Below, piece by piece: positions 22,290 to 30,604 of a stretch of 64,000 nt of DNA. The notes beneath the pieces were generated by a model. It was not told the DNA's origin and did no database searches. It saw only the letters and a list, made by a program, of their open reading frames with translations. A program made the position numbers and the translations under genes. Origin of the DNA: an uncultured Candidatus Binatia bacterium (GTDB taxonomy: Bacteria; Desulfobacterota; Binatia; UBA9968; JAJDTQ01); NCBI GenBank assembly GCA_958295985.1, contig OY282432.1:2513001-2577000 (forward strand). Direction: 5' to 3'. Each line of letters starts with the position of its first letter. Position 1 is the first letter of the stretch.

Positions 22290-23714
22290 CTACGTGCCGG
22301 GCCGCTTCCCGCCGCGCAGCACCGAGCACGCCACCGCCGCGAACGCGAACCCCGTGGTGACGAGAAACGTGTCCTGAAGCGCGAGCACGAAGTGCGCCGC
22401 ATCCGCGGCCGCGGGCAGCGCGTCCGGATTGCCCGAGTGCATGCGGAAAGCCACGGTCATGAGGAAGTTCCCCACGGTGACTCCGAAGACGTTTCCCAGC
22501 CCGAACATGGTGTAGAGGGCGCCCGTGGCCACGCCCCGGTGCTCCAACGGCACCGAGGAGATCAGCGCGGTGTGGTTGGCCGGGAAGAAGAGCGCGGTGC
22601 CCAGTCCTCCCAGGGCCAGCACCAGCGTCGGCAGCATCCAGTGCGAAGCCGGCTCGAACGAGACCCCCAGGAAGGACGCCGCGGCGAACAGCGCCGCGCC
22701 CGCGGTGGCCGGTATCCTGGGGCCTACCTTGTCCGAGAGAGCGCCGCCCACCGGCGACAGCGTTACCGCGAAGACCGGCGCGCTGAGGAACAGGATACCC
22801 ATGAACGAGGGGGTCAGCCGCAGCACCTCCTGCAGGTAGAACGGCAGCAGGTACACGGTCAGGGACATGACGATGGAGACCAGCAGCAGTGTCACCGTGC
22901 TGAAGGCGAACATCCGGATCCGGAACAGCGCCAGGCTCAGGATGGGGCTCTCGGCGCATCTCTCGCGCACGAAGAACCCTGCGGCCAGCGCCGCGAAGGC
23001 GGCCACGGCGCCGGTGCGCCATGCCGGTGTGAGGGATTCCATGACCTGACGGTCGAGAATCCCCATCAGCGCCAGGGTGGCGGCCACCAGCAGCGCGGCG
23101 CCGAGGTAGTCGATGGCCGGACGTCCGGCCTTCGGGCGGCTCACCGCGGCGCTTCCCTGGCGCCGCCGGTAGTCGAGCCCCAGGGCCGCGGCGACGGCTC
23201 CCATAGGCACGAGGAAGAAGAAGATGCCGCGCCAGTGGAGGTACTGGATGATGAACCCGCCCAGGCCCGGCCCGAGCAGGAAGCCGCTGTGATGGGCGGT
23301 GGTCATGAGCCCCTGGGCGCGGCCCCTGGACTCCTCCGTGGAAGCGTCCATGGCCAGGGCGCGCCCCTGGGCCTGGACCATGGCGGCGCCGACTCCCTGG
23401 AGCACCCGGTAGAAGATCAGTTGCGCGATGCCGCCGGACAGACCGCACAGGAGGGAGCTGACGGTGAAGAGCACGATGCCCCAGATATAGACGGTCTGGC
23501 GGCCGTACACGTCCCCCACGCGCCCGAAGATCAGCGACAGGGAGGCGGTGGCAAGCTGGAAGGACATGAGCGCCCACGAGATTCCCACCATGTCGGTATG
23601 CAGGCCCGCGGCGATGGAGGGCAGCGAGATGGCGAAGATGCGGCTGGCCGTGCCCGTGGTGAAGGAGACGAGCAGGATCGTGGCCAGGAGCAGGGCGTTG
23701 GCGCGCGAGGTCAT
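22290..23714 (-). CDS. MFS transporter, DHA2 (EmrB/QacA-like) type
   Basis: 474 residues with about 14 hydrophobic spans and the MFS loop motif 'GRVGDVYGRQTVYIWG' between helices 2 and 3, plus 'GPGLGGFIIQ' in helix 5. These match proton-driven drug exporters of the 14-helix DHA2 group. The start is ATG 23714. It is a single gene, convergent with the oxidase and divergent from the channel gene. Confidence 0.88.
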   Translation of the reverse strand: MTSRANALLLATILLVSFTTGTASRIFAISLPSIAAGLHTDMVGISWALMSFQLATASLSLIFGRVGDVYGRQTVYIWGIVLFTVSSLLCGLSGGIAQLIFYRVLQGVGAAMVQAQGRALAMDASTEESRGRAQGLMTTAHHSGFLLGPGLGGFIIQYLHWRGIFFFLVPMGAVAAALGLDYRRRQGSAAVSRPKAGRPAIDYLGAALLVAATLALMGILDRQVMESLTPAWRTGAVAAFAALAAGFFVRERCAESPILSLALFRIRMFAFSTVTLLLVSIVMSLTVYLLPFYLQEVLRLTPSFMGILFLSAPVFAVTLSPVGGALSDKVGPRIPATAGAALFAAASFLGVSFEPASHWMLPTLVLALGGLGTALFFPANHTALISSVPLEHRGVATGALYTMFGLGNVFGVTVGNFLMTVAFRMHSGNPDALPAAADAAHFVLALQDTFLVTTGFAFAAVACSVLRGGKRPGT

Positions 23715-23839
23715 CTTGAATCGTGGGCGAGTGGTGAAGTAAGAAACAACACAGTAGCTAACAGATCGAGGGATGCGGCGCGAGGAGCAGGGCGCGGCCG
23801 TCCCTATGGCCGGTCATCGGACGCTCTGAGAAAGCCGGA

Positions 23840-26773
23840 ATGAGCATGAGATTTCTGCCCGCGGTCCTGATGGTGTCCGCAGCGCTGATCGCATCGGCGC
23901 CGGTCGCGTTGCCGGGCTTCGCCCAGACGCCTCCCGGAAACACCGGCGTGCCGGAACCGCCGCAGGTCACGGTGTCCCGGCAGGTGACGGGACAGGCAGG
24001 GGAGTCGCAGCCTGCGCCGGAAACCCGGTCCGCGGAGGCGTCCGGTCTTCCGAAGGAAACCCGCTCGCGCCCGGTTCCGGACACCGCGGCAAGCCTCGAT
24101 TTCGAAGAGGAGGTGGTCGATGATCGCATCGCGTTCATCGAGAAGCGCCTGACGGAGACGGGGTCGCGGATCGACAGCCTGCTCATGACCATCGAGCTCG
24201 AGGTGCTGAAGGTACAGAAAGATACCCTCGCGCGCCGCAGGGAGCTGGAGAGCGTACGGGCCGAGCTTCTGGAGCAGGAGCGGCTCACGGCCCGGGACAT
24301 GCGCAACAAGGAACGACTCGTGGACCTGGTGGAGCGTTACGGCGCGGGCGACTGGGTGGCCCGCCACATCAAGGTGGAGCTCGAGAGATTCCGTTACCGG
24401 GGCCAACGGAGCCCCGCCCGGTCCACGGATGAGGAGTCGTTGCGCCGGCGGCTCCGGGAGTACCGGCAAGCGCTGTTCGAGCTGGGCACGCTGCTGTTCC
24501 GGGTGGATTCCGACGCCAGGGACGACGCGCGGGCGCTGGCCGCGGAGGGGCAGCTGTCCGCGGAGGTAAGCGCCCGGTTCGACCGCCTGATGAAGGATCG
24601 CAAGGAAGCGCTGCAGGTCCAGGAGCGCGTCCTCACCGGACTGGCGGAGCGCGCAACGCGCCTGGCGGACCTGAAGCGCCAGCGGGAAGATCAGCTCGAG
24701 AGCCTCTACACCTTTGTCCTCGGCAGGATGTTGTGGCTGCGAAACCGGGAACCCCTGGGCCTGTTCCCGCCCAACTGGGCGCTTTTCGGACAGGCCGTTG
24801 ACGGCGCCGGCGCGCTGTTCGGGCGCGTCTACGGACTGCTTCATCTGGAACGGCAAATGTCCCAGAGCCGTTTCGCGGCGTCATGGTGGCCGTGGGTTGC
24901 GGCCGCACTGGTCTTCGGCGTGGCGCCGTGGCTGGCGGTGAGCGCCGCCGGCCTCCTGCGGGCGCGCCTGGCCGGTCAACGGGCCCGTGGCCGCGACGCG
25001 CCGGCGCATGGCGTTGCGCTGCTGCTGGCGCTGCGTGCCGCGGTATGGCCGGCCTACCTCATCCTCGTCACCGTGGCGCTGCCGCAGTTCGGCCTGTCCC
25101 GGAACGATTCTCTCGGCCCGGTCCTGGCAGGGGCCTTGCAGCTTGCCGCGCTGGTCCTGTGGATCGACCTGTTCGGCGAGGCGGTTTTCCGCGCGGACGG
25201 TCACGGGGAGCGCCGCTGGGGGTTGACCCCGGCCGCCGGCCGCCTGCTTCGTCGGGTACTGGCCACGGGTTGTATCGCAGCGTTCGTGCTGCTCATTCCG
25301 CGCTACGTGCTGTTGACCTCCCCGGGGACCGAGGTGGAAGCCAGTCTTGCGCTGGCGCGCCTCCTGATGATCGCGTTCGCCCTGGTGGTGCTGGTGCTGG
25401 CGGCGGTTGCAGGCAGCCGCCGAAGCTCCCTCATGGAGGCCGCCCTCCGTCAGAGCCGTTCGCAAGAAGGGTTCCTGTGGTCGGTGTGGCCCCCGGTCCA
25501 TCTGGCGGTCCTCGCGGTGTTGGCGGGCCTCATCGCCCTGAACCTGGCGGGTTACCAGTACGGGTCGCAGTTCATCTGGCAAAGGATCATGGGCTCCGGG
25601 CTTCTGGCGCTGGCCGTGCTGCTCCTCTCCTTCTACCTCAAGAGCGCGGTTCGCGCGGTGTGGAACAGGGTCACGGCCGGACGCGGCGGGCCGGAAGCGG
25701 GGGATGACCCGGTCGGCAGCGAGCACGCCGGCCTGTTGCGCACGCTGGTGGACCTGCCGCTAGGGGTCCTGGCCGCGGCCGTGTTGCTGGAGATCTGGGG
25801 CGTTTCCGTAGTGGATTTCCTGAACACCCCCGCGGGTGAGACGGTGCTCGTGAGAGCGGCGTTGATCGCGTTGGTGGTCGTGGCCGGGCTCGGCCTCATT
25901 CGGCTGAGCAACGCCACGGTGCTGTCCTTGCTGCGCCCCAGGGTCCTGGACCGGGTACGCAACCGGGAGACCGGAAGGAAGCTTCAGACCCTTGCGCCGC
26001 TGGCGCAGACGTCCGTCAAGCTGCTGGTGGTGCTGGTGGGGTTTCTGTTGATCCTGCAACTGGTGGGGGTGGAGACCGGACCGCTTCTGGCCGGCGTCGG
26101 CATATTCGGTTTGGCGGTCGGCTTCGCCGCCCAGTCGCTCATCAAGGACATCATCAACGGCCTCTTCATCCTCACCGAAGGCAGCGTGGGCGCCGGCGAC
26201 GTCGTGGAGGTGGGCGGGGTTTCCGGCGTGGTGGAGAAGGTCACCCTGCGCTCCGTACGCATCCGCGACCTGAGCGGCAACGTGCACTTCGTGCCCAACA
26301 GCACCATCGAGCACGTGGAGAACAAGACCAAGGACTATTCGCGCTATCTGCTTGACGTGGGGGTGGGCTATCGCGAGGATACCGACGAGGTGGTGGCGGT
26401 CATGAAAGAAGTGGATGAATCCATGCGCCAGGACCCCGAGTTTCGCTGGGACATGCTGGAGCCCATCGAGATCATGGGCGTGGACCGGTTCGAGGATTCG
26501 GCGGTGATCGTGCGCGCCCGGCTCAAGACCCGCCCGATCCAGCAATGGCGCGTGGGCCGGGAGTACAACCGCCGTCTGAAGAAGGCGTTCGACGAGCGGG
26601 GCATCGAAATACCCTTCCCGCACCGCACCGTCTACTGGGGCGAGACCAAGCAGGGCCAGCTTCCCCTGCAGGTGGAGAACCGGCACGGCCAGGACGCGAC
26701 CGAACCGGCTACGCCGGATGTGGAAACTCAGAAGGGGACGAGCGGTGCCGGGCAGGTCAAGTCCGAGTCGTGA
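23840..26773 (+). CDS. Large MscS-family mechanosensitive channel (MscK-like layout)
   Basis: 977 residues: signal peptide (LMVSAALIASAPVALPGFAQ), a long Glu/Arg-rich periplasmic coiled-coil region (about 90-280), about ten membrane spans, then the MscS pore and beta domain. The pore helix reads 'GVGIFGLAVGFAAQSLIKD' and is followed by 'GSVGAGDVVEVGG' and 'HFVPNSTIEHVEN'. It protects against hypo-osmotic shock by releasing solutes. Its last roughly 60 codons recur in diverged, frameshifted form at 28610-28825, on the far side of the HipA/HIRAN pair. Confidence 0.88.
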   Translation: MSMRFLPAVLMVSAALIASAPVALPGFAQTPPGNTGVPEPPQVTVSRQVTGQAGESQPAPETRSAEASGLPKETRSRPVPDTAASLDFEEEVVDDRIAFIEKRLTETGSRIDSLLMTIELEVLKVQKDTLARRRELESVRAELLEQERLTARDMRNKERLVDLVERYGAGDWVARHIKVELERFRYRGQRSPARSTDEESLRRRLREYRQALFELGTLLFRVDSDARDDARALAAEGQLSAEVSARFDRLMKDRKEALQVQERVLTGLAERATRLADLKRQREDQLESLYTFVLGRMLWLRNREPLGLFPPNWALFGQAVDGAGALFGRVYGLLHLERQMSQSRFAASWWPWVAAALVFGVAPWLAVSAAGLLRARLAGQRARGRDAPAHGVALLLALRAAVWPAYLILVTVALPQFGLSRNDSLGPVLAGALQLAALVLWIDLFGEAVFRADGHGERRWGLTPAAGRLLRRVLATGCIAAFVLLIPRYVLLTSPGTEVEASLALARLLMIAFALVVLVLAAVAGSRRSSLMEAALRQSRSQEGFLWSVWPPVHLAVLAVLAGLIALNLAGYQYGSQFIWQRIMGSGLLALAVLLLSFYLKSAVRAVWNRVTAGRGGPEAGDDPVGSEHAGLLRTLVDLPLGVLAAAVLLEIWGVSVVDFLNTPAGETVLVRAALIALVVVAGLGLIRLSNATVLSLLRPRVLDRVRNRETGRKLQTLAPLAQTSVKLLVVLVGFLLILQLVGVETGPLLAGVGIFGLAVGFAAQSLIKDIINGLFILTEGSVGAGDVVEVGGVSGVVEKVTLRSVRIRDLSGNVHFVPNSTIEHVENKTKDYSRYLLDVGVGYREDTDEVVAVMKEVDESMRQDPEFRWDMLEPIEIMGVDRFEDSAVIVRARLKTRPIQQWRVGREYNRRLKKAFDERGIEIPFPHRTVYWGETKQGQLPLQVENRHGQDATEPATPDVETQKGTSGAGQVKSES

Positions 26774-26845
26774 GCAGAGGGCTGCCCGGTTGGACTTTTC
26801 AACTGGTCCGTAGCGTTCTGAAGCTGACTGTGCGAAATCATCGCC

Positions 26846-27790
26846 ATGTCCGAGCCCTACCCAATCGTTGAAGTGCGCCCGGCGGTCTATGAGCGAGAAG
26901 AAATGGGAAGCAAGCAGAAATTCTGGTACAGTTCTCCAGAGCAACAAGGATCTCCAGAGCAACAAGGATCTCCAGAGCAACAAGGATCTCCAGAGCAACA
27001 AGGAAGGTCCTGGCTCTTCAAATACCCCCAACCGAACACAGGTGAGCACTGGGCAGAGAAGATCGCGGCTGAGATCGCGGGACTATTGAGAATTCCACAC
27101 GCGAAAGTGGAACTGGCGGAATTTCAAGGGAAACGAGGGTCGGTGACGGAATCGTTCGCGCGCGGCGGTCGGGAATTGATCCACGGCAACCAGATGTTGG
27201 CGAGAGTGATTCATGGTTACGATCCCGGGAGAAAATTTCATCAGTCGAGTCATACGCTGGCGAATATCTGGCAGGTAATGGGCCGTGTTTTTGCAGAGTC
27301 TGAGGGTGCAAGACGGGCGAAGCTGCGGATTTCGGAGTACCTGGTTTTGGACGCCTTGATCGGCAACACGGATCGCCATCACGAGAATTGGGGTTTACTT
27401 CGGAGGCGATTGAAGGACCGATGGAAAGGTTTCGTAGCGCCGACGTTCGATCACGCATCCTCGTTGGGGCGGGAGCTTCGGGATGAGCGCCGTGATGGAC
27501 TGATGGCAGAGAACCGTGTCGGAGACTATGCGGAAAGAGGACGCGGCGCACTTTACTGGTCGGAAGACGAGCAGCGAGGCCCCAGCCCTCTGGAGTTGGT
27601 AAGGAGAGCCTTTCACGAACATCCCTCGTTTTTCCGTCCAGCACTGGCGAAGCTCGAAAAACTGGACAATTACACCGTGGCTGAACTTGTAGACCGCGTC
27701 CCCACGGAGTGGATGTCCCCTTCAGCCAGAAGATTCGCGATGGCGCTGATGGGCTCTAACCTCGAACGATTACAGGAGCTTTGCCGATGA
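26846..27790 (+). CDS. HipA-like Ser/Thr kinase domain protein
   Basis: 314 residues. The kinase-like core has 'EYLVLDALIGNTDRHHENWG' (catalytic-loop Asp and Asn) and 'PTFDHASSLG' (the metal-binding Asp of HipA-type kinases), matching the C-terminal half of HipA toxins. It lacks the HipA N-terminal domain and no HipB-like DNA-binding gene is adjacent. Residues 30-53 are four exact copies of SPEQQG, inserted near a nucleotide-binding-like segment ('RSWLFKYP'). The stop overlaps the next ATG by four bases. The region is less GC-rich than its surroundings, suggesting acquisition by transfer. Confidence 0.8.
   Translation: MSEPYPIVEVRPAVYEREEMGSKQKFWYSSPEQQGSPEQQGSPEQQGSPEQQGRSWLFKYPQPNTGEHWAEKIAAEIAGLLRIPHAKVELAEFQGKRGSVTESFARGGRELIHGNQMLARVIHGYDPGRKFHQSSHTLANIWQVMGRVFAESEGARRAKLRISEYLVLDALIGNTDRHHENWGLLRRRLKDRWKGFVAPTFDHASSLGRELRDERRDGLMAENRVGDYAERGRGALYWSEDEQRGPSPLELVRRAFHEHPSFFRPALAKLEKLDNYTVAELVDRVPTEWMSPSARRFAMALMGSNLERLQELCR
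26933..27004 (+). repeat. Four exact 18-base tandem repeats inside the HipA-like gene
   Basis: The unit TCTCCAGAGCAACAAGGA occurs four times in a row, in frame, encoding SPEQQG each time. Exact identity means a recent expansion. Copy-number change would lengthen or shorten the protein by six residues without breaking the frame. Confidence 0.95.
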
Positions 27791-28542
27791 GCGAGAGAAC
27801 TCTGTTCCTGGCTTGGCAAGATAAGGAACACACCCGCGAATGGTTCCCCATCGGTCGGCTGGATGCGGACGTTGCAAGTTTCTCCTATCGCTTTCGATAT
27901 ACGGGTGGGGCCAAGGAGGCACAAGAAAAAGTGGGTTTTCCGCCATTGTGGGATTTCCCCGACCTGGAGGTAGACTACCGATCCTCAGATCTCTTTCCGC
28001 TGTTCAGGAATCGGGTCATCGCGCCGGGAAGGCCGGACCGTGCGGACTATCTGAGTAACCTTGACTTGCCGGAAGACGCGGACCCCATCGAGATTCTATC
28101 TGTGAATGGCGGCTCCCGGATGACGGACAACCATGAAGTCTTCCCGAAACTCGTGAAGGGTGAAGACGGCAACTTCCGGTGCCGGTTTTTCCTCCACGGT
28201 TGGCGGCACACGAACGGCGAGGCACAGAGACGGCTTGAATGCCTGAAGGCCAACGAAAGGCTGAACGTCGCCATGGAGGTGACCAACCCGGTCACCTCCC
28301 TAGCCATCCAGATCCAGACGGAGGACTACCACATGATCGGGTGGACGCCCCGCTATCTGGTCCGGGACCTCGTCGAGGCAATGGCTGATGCCCCTGACCG
28401 CTATCGTGCCCATGTGGTGAAGGTCAATCCGGTGCCCGGACCGTCCACGCAGCGCGTCTTGATCGAGTTAAGCGGTCACTGGTCGCCGGACTATGAACCG
28501 ATGTCGTCGCCGGAGTTTCAGCCATTACCAGCTACCGGGTGA
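27787..28542 (+). CDS. HIRAN-domain-like partner of the HipA-like kinase
   Basis: 251 residues. The C-terminal half fits the HIRAN pattern ('LKANERLNVAMEVTNPVTSL', then 'MIGWTPRYLVRDLVEAM'), a fold that binds DNA ends or single-stranded DNA in helicases and in several phage-defence proteins. The N-terminal 130 residues are not recognised. ATG 27787 overlaps the kinase stop (ATGA), so the two are translationally coupled. The TTG at 27781 is a less likely start. A two-component toxin or defence module is inferred. Confidence 0.65.
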   Translation: MSERTLFLAWQDKEHTREWFPIGRLDADVASFSYRFRYTGGAKEAQEKVGFPPLWDFPDLEVDYRSSDLFPLFRNRVIAPGRPDRADYLSNLDLPEDADPIEILSVNGGSRMTDNHEVFPKLVKGEDGNFRCRFFLHGWRHTNGEAQRRLECLKANERLNVAMEVTNPVTSLAIQIQTEDYHMIGWTPRYLVRDLVEAMADAPDRYRAHVVKVNPVPGPSTQRVLIELSGHWSPDYEPMSSPEFQPLPATG

Positions 28543-28609
28543 GGTCCCGGTTCCTGCCTGCTTGACCGAATCGGCAGTTTGTTTACCTCCTTTCCTCAAT
28601 CAAGAGTTC

Positions 28610-28825
28610 ACAGGCTTCCAACAGGGCATTCGACGAAAAAGGCATGGAGATACCGTTTCCGCACCCCGTACTGTCTATTGGGGCGAGACCGGGCAGGGAC
28701 AGACTCCGTTACAGGTGGAAACCCGACGTGGCCAGGGCGTGATAGAGCCCGCGGCGTCAGGAACGCCGGATGCAGAATCCGGAGGGAAGACCATTGGAAC
28801 GAAAGAAATCTACACTGAGTCTTGA
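28610..28825 (+). pseudogene. Diverged 3'-end copy of the MscS-family gene
   Basis: The sequence 'ttcgacgaaaaaggcatgga', then 'taccgtttccgcacc', matches the tail of the channel gene (FDERGIEIPFPHRTVYWGET). After one frame change the second frame gives 'RTVYWGETGQGQTPLQVE', against 'RTVYWGETKQGQLPLQVE' in the intact gene. The remainder (GQGVIEPA) also aligns. The HipA/HIRAN pair therefore lies exactly between an intact 3' end and a decayed paralogous 3' end. Confidence 0.75.
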
Positions 28826-29231
28826 GCAGGCGGGAACTATCGTGGACCAGACCCTGGCACGGGCCCGGGAGTTGAAGCTCCGGCCCATGTGCGTGGCAGT
28901 GCTGGACGACGGCGGCCACCTCAAGGCGCTGAAGCGCGAGGACGGCGCCGGGATCCTGCGCCCCCAGGTTGCCATCGGCAAGGCTTGGGGCTGTCTGGGC
29001 ATGGGCGGGTCCAGCCGCGCACTGGGCGAGCGCCTCGGCGACCGGCCGTCGTTTCTGGGTGCCCTCACGACCATGTCGGAAGGGAAGGTAGTGCCCGTGG
29101 CCGGAGGGTTGCCGATATGCGACGGGGACGACGTGGTGGGCGCGGTGGGCGTGAGCGGCGGCACCTCCGACGAAGACGAGGACATCGCCCGGTTCGGCAT
29201 TGCCGCGGCGGGCCTGGACGCCGGCGCTTGA
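28794..29231 (+). CDS. GlcG/HbpS-family (DUF336) protein
   Basis: About 145 residues of the GlcG/HbpS family. Recognisable parts are 'LSLEQAGTIVDQTLARARE', 'MCVAVLDDGGHLKALKREDG', 'AIGKAWGCLGMG' and 'GGLPICDGDDVVGAVGVSGG'. Members bind heme or cobalamin-like cofactors or accompany glycolate and propanediol pathways. The function here is not deducible. TTG 28794 is chosen because GGAGGG lies 7 bases before it. ATG 28770 has no ribosome site and its codons derive from the channel-gene remnant. Confidence 0.75.
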   Translation: MERKKSTLSLEQAGTIVDQTLARARELKLRPMCVAVLDDGGHLKALKREDGAGILRPQVAIGKAWGCLGMGGSSRALGERLGDRPSFLGALTTMSEGKVVPVAGGLPICDGDDVVGAVGVSGGTSDEDEDIARFGIAAAGLDAGA

Positions 29232-29398
29232 GATGCGGCGAATGGGCCAAGGTCGAACCCGGGAGCCTGTCCGCGTAAGCAGGTTCCCGGCGCCGACTCA
29301 GCCGGACCGTTTACCAGGGCGAGACCGGCAAGGACTACCGTTCCCAACCGCGATTGTCTATAGTGGCCTCTTCACCACACACACGTCAGGGAGGCACT

Positions 29399-30595
29399 AT
29401 GGCTGGCAACGGACAACCGAAATGGCAGGAACCCACAGGCGAGATGCAGAAGGCGGGCTACGGGAAGTTTCTGCGGCCCAACACCGCTTACGACAGCTTC
29501 ATGGAAGAGCAGGAGATCCCCATCTATCGGGACATCGGCGTGGAGAAGGTTCAGAACCTGCCCATGAAGCCGTGGAAGCGGTTGGGCGGAAACGCCAGCT
29601 TCATCCAGCTCCTGGGCACGGAGGGGCTTTGGGGCTCCTACGTGGTGGAGGTTCCCGGCGCCGGGGCACTGAACGCCGAGAAGCATCTGTACGAGGAGCA
29701 GTATTTCGTAGTCGAGGGTCGCGGCACCACCGAGGTATGGGCGGAAGGGAGTGACAAGAAGCACACCTTCGAGTGGCAGCAGGGCTCGCTGTTCGCCATT
29801 CCGATGAACGCCACGCACCGGATCGTGAACGCCACCTCGAGCCCGGCGTTGCTGCTGGCCGGCACCACGGCGCCCAACATCATGAACCTGTTCAACAACA
29901 CGGACTTCATCTTCAACTGTCCGTACACGTTCACCGACCGCTACAAGGAGACCGCGGACTACTACAAGCCCAACGAAGAGATCGAGCCCGATCCGGTGCG
30001 GGGGCTGGCCATGCGCCAGACCAACATCATCCCGGACATCGTCACCTGCGAGCTGCCGCTGGACAACCGCCGCTCGCCCGGCTACCGCCGCATCGAGCCG
30101 CACATGGTGGGCAACAGTTTCTACCTGTGGATCGGCCAGCACGAGACCGGCCGGTACTCCAAGGCCCACGCCCACGGCTCGGCCGCGGTGCTCATCTGCG
30201 TCAAGGGCAAGGGCTACACCTACACCTGGCCCTCCACCCTGGGTCCCACGCCATGGAAGGACGGCAAGGCCGAAGGGGTCAGGCGGCAGGACTACGAGCC
30301 CGTCGGCATGGTGAGCGCGGCGCCCATGGGCGGCAACTGGTTCCATGCCCACTTCGGCGTGAGCGCGGAGCCCTTGCGTTTGTCGGCGTGGTTCGGACCC
30401 AACGCGCCGGGGCGTGAGCGCGGGCGGCCGGGGGAGAAGGCCATCGACTACGGCGCCATCGAGATCAAGGACGGCGGCACTGCCATCGCCTATCGGGACG
30501 AGGATCCGTTCCTGCGCAAGGAGTTCGAGGAGACTCTGGGCAAGGAGGGGATGAAGTCCAAGATGCCTCCCGAGATCTACCGGCCGGAAGCCTAG
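29399..30595 (+). CDS. Double-cupin protein of unknown substrate
   Basis: 398 residues with two cupin barrels. The first has 'HLYEEQYFVVEGRGTTEVW' with 'GSLFAIPMNATHRIVN', and the second has 'YSKAHAHGSAAVLICVKGKG' with 'NWFHAHFG'. The His-rich second barrel is a likely metal site. The general plan is that of gentisate-dioxygenase-like bicupins, but the sequence is not specific enough to name a substrate. ATG 29399 follows GGGAGG. The EutA-like gene begins 9 bases after the stop, so the two are probably an operon. Confidence 0.75.
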   Translation: MAGNGQPKWQEPTGEMQKAGYGKFLRPNTAYDSFMEEQEIPIYRDIGVEKVQNLPMKPWKRLGGNASFIQLLGTEGLWGSYVVEVPGAGALNAEKHLYEEQYFVVEGRGTTEVWAEGSDKKHTFEWQQGSLFAIPMNATHRIVNATSSPALLLAGTTAPNIMNLFNNTDFIFNCPYTFTDRYKETADYYKPNEEIEPDPVRGLAMRQTNIIPDIVTCELPLDNRRSPGYRRIEPHMVGNSFYLWIGQHETGRYSKAHAHGSAAVLICVKGKGYTYTWPSTLGPTPWKDGKAEGVRRQDYEPVGMVSAAPMGGNWFHAHFGVSAEPLRLSAWFGPNAPGRERGRPGEKAIDYGAIEIKDGGTAIAYRDEDPFLRKEFEETLGKEGMKSKMPPEIYRPEA

Positions 30596-30604
30596 GGATT
30601 TCTC

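Noticed and set aside
26933-27004. CRISPR-like repeat
   Set aside because: Units are contiguous with no spacers and code in frame for SPEQQG. It is a tandem repeat within a gene.
29310-29345. Another trace of the channel-gene tail ('VYQGETGK')
   Set aside because: Only about eight residues resemble 'VYWGETGQ'. Too short to distinguish from chance.
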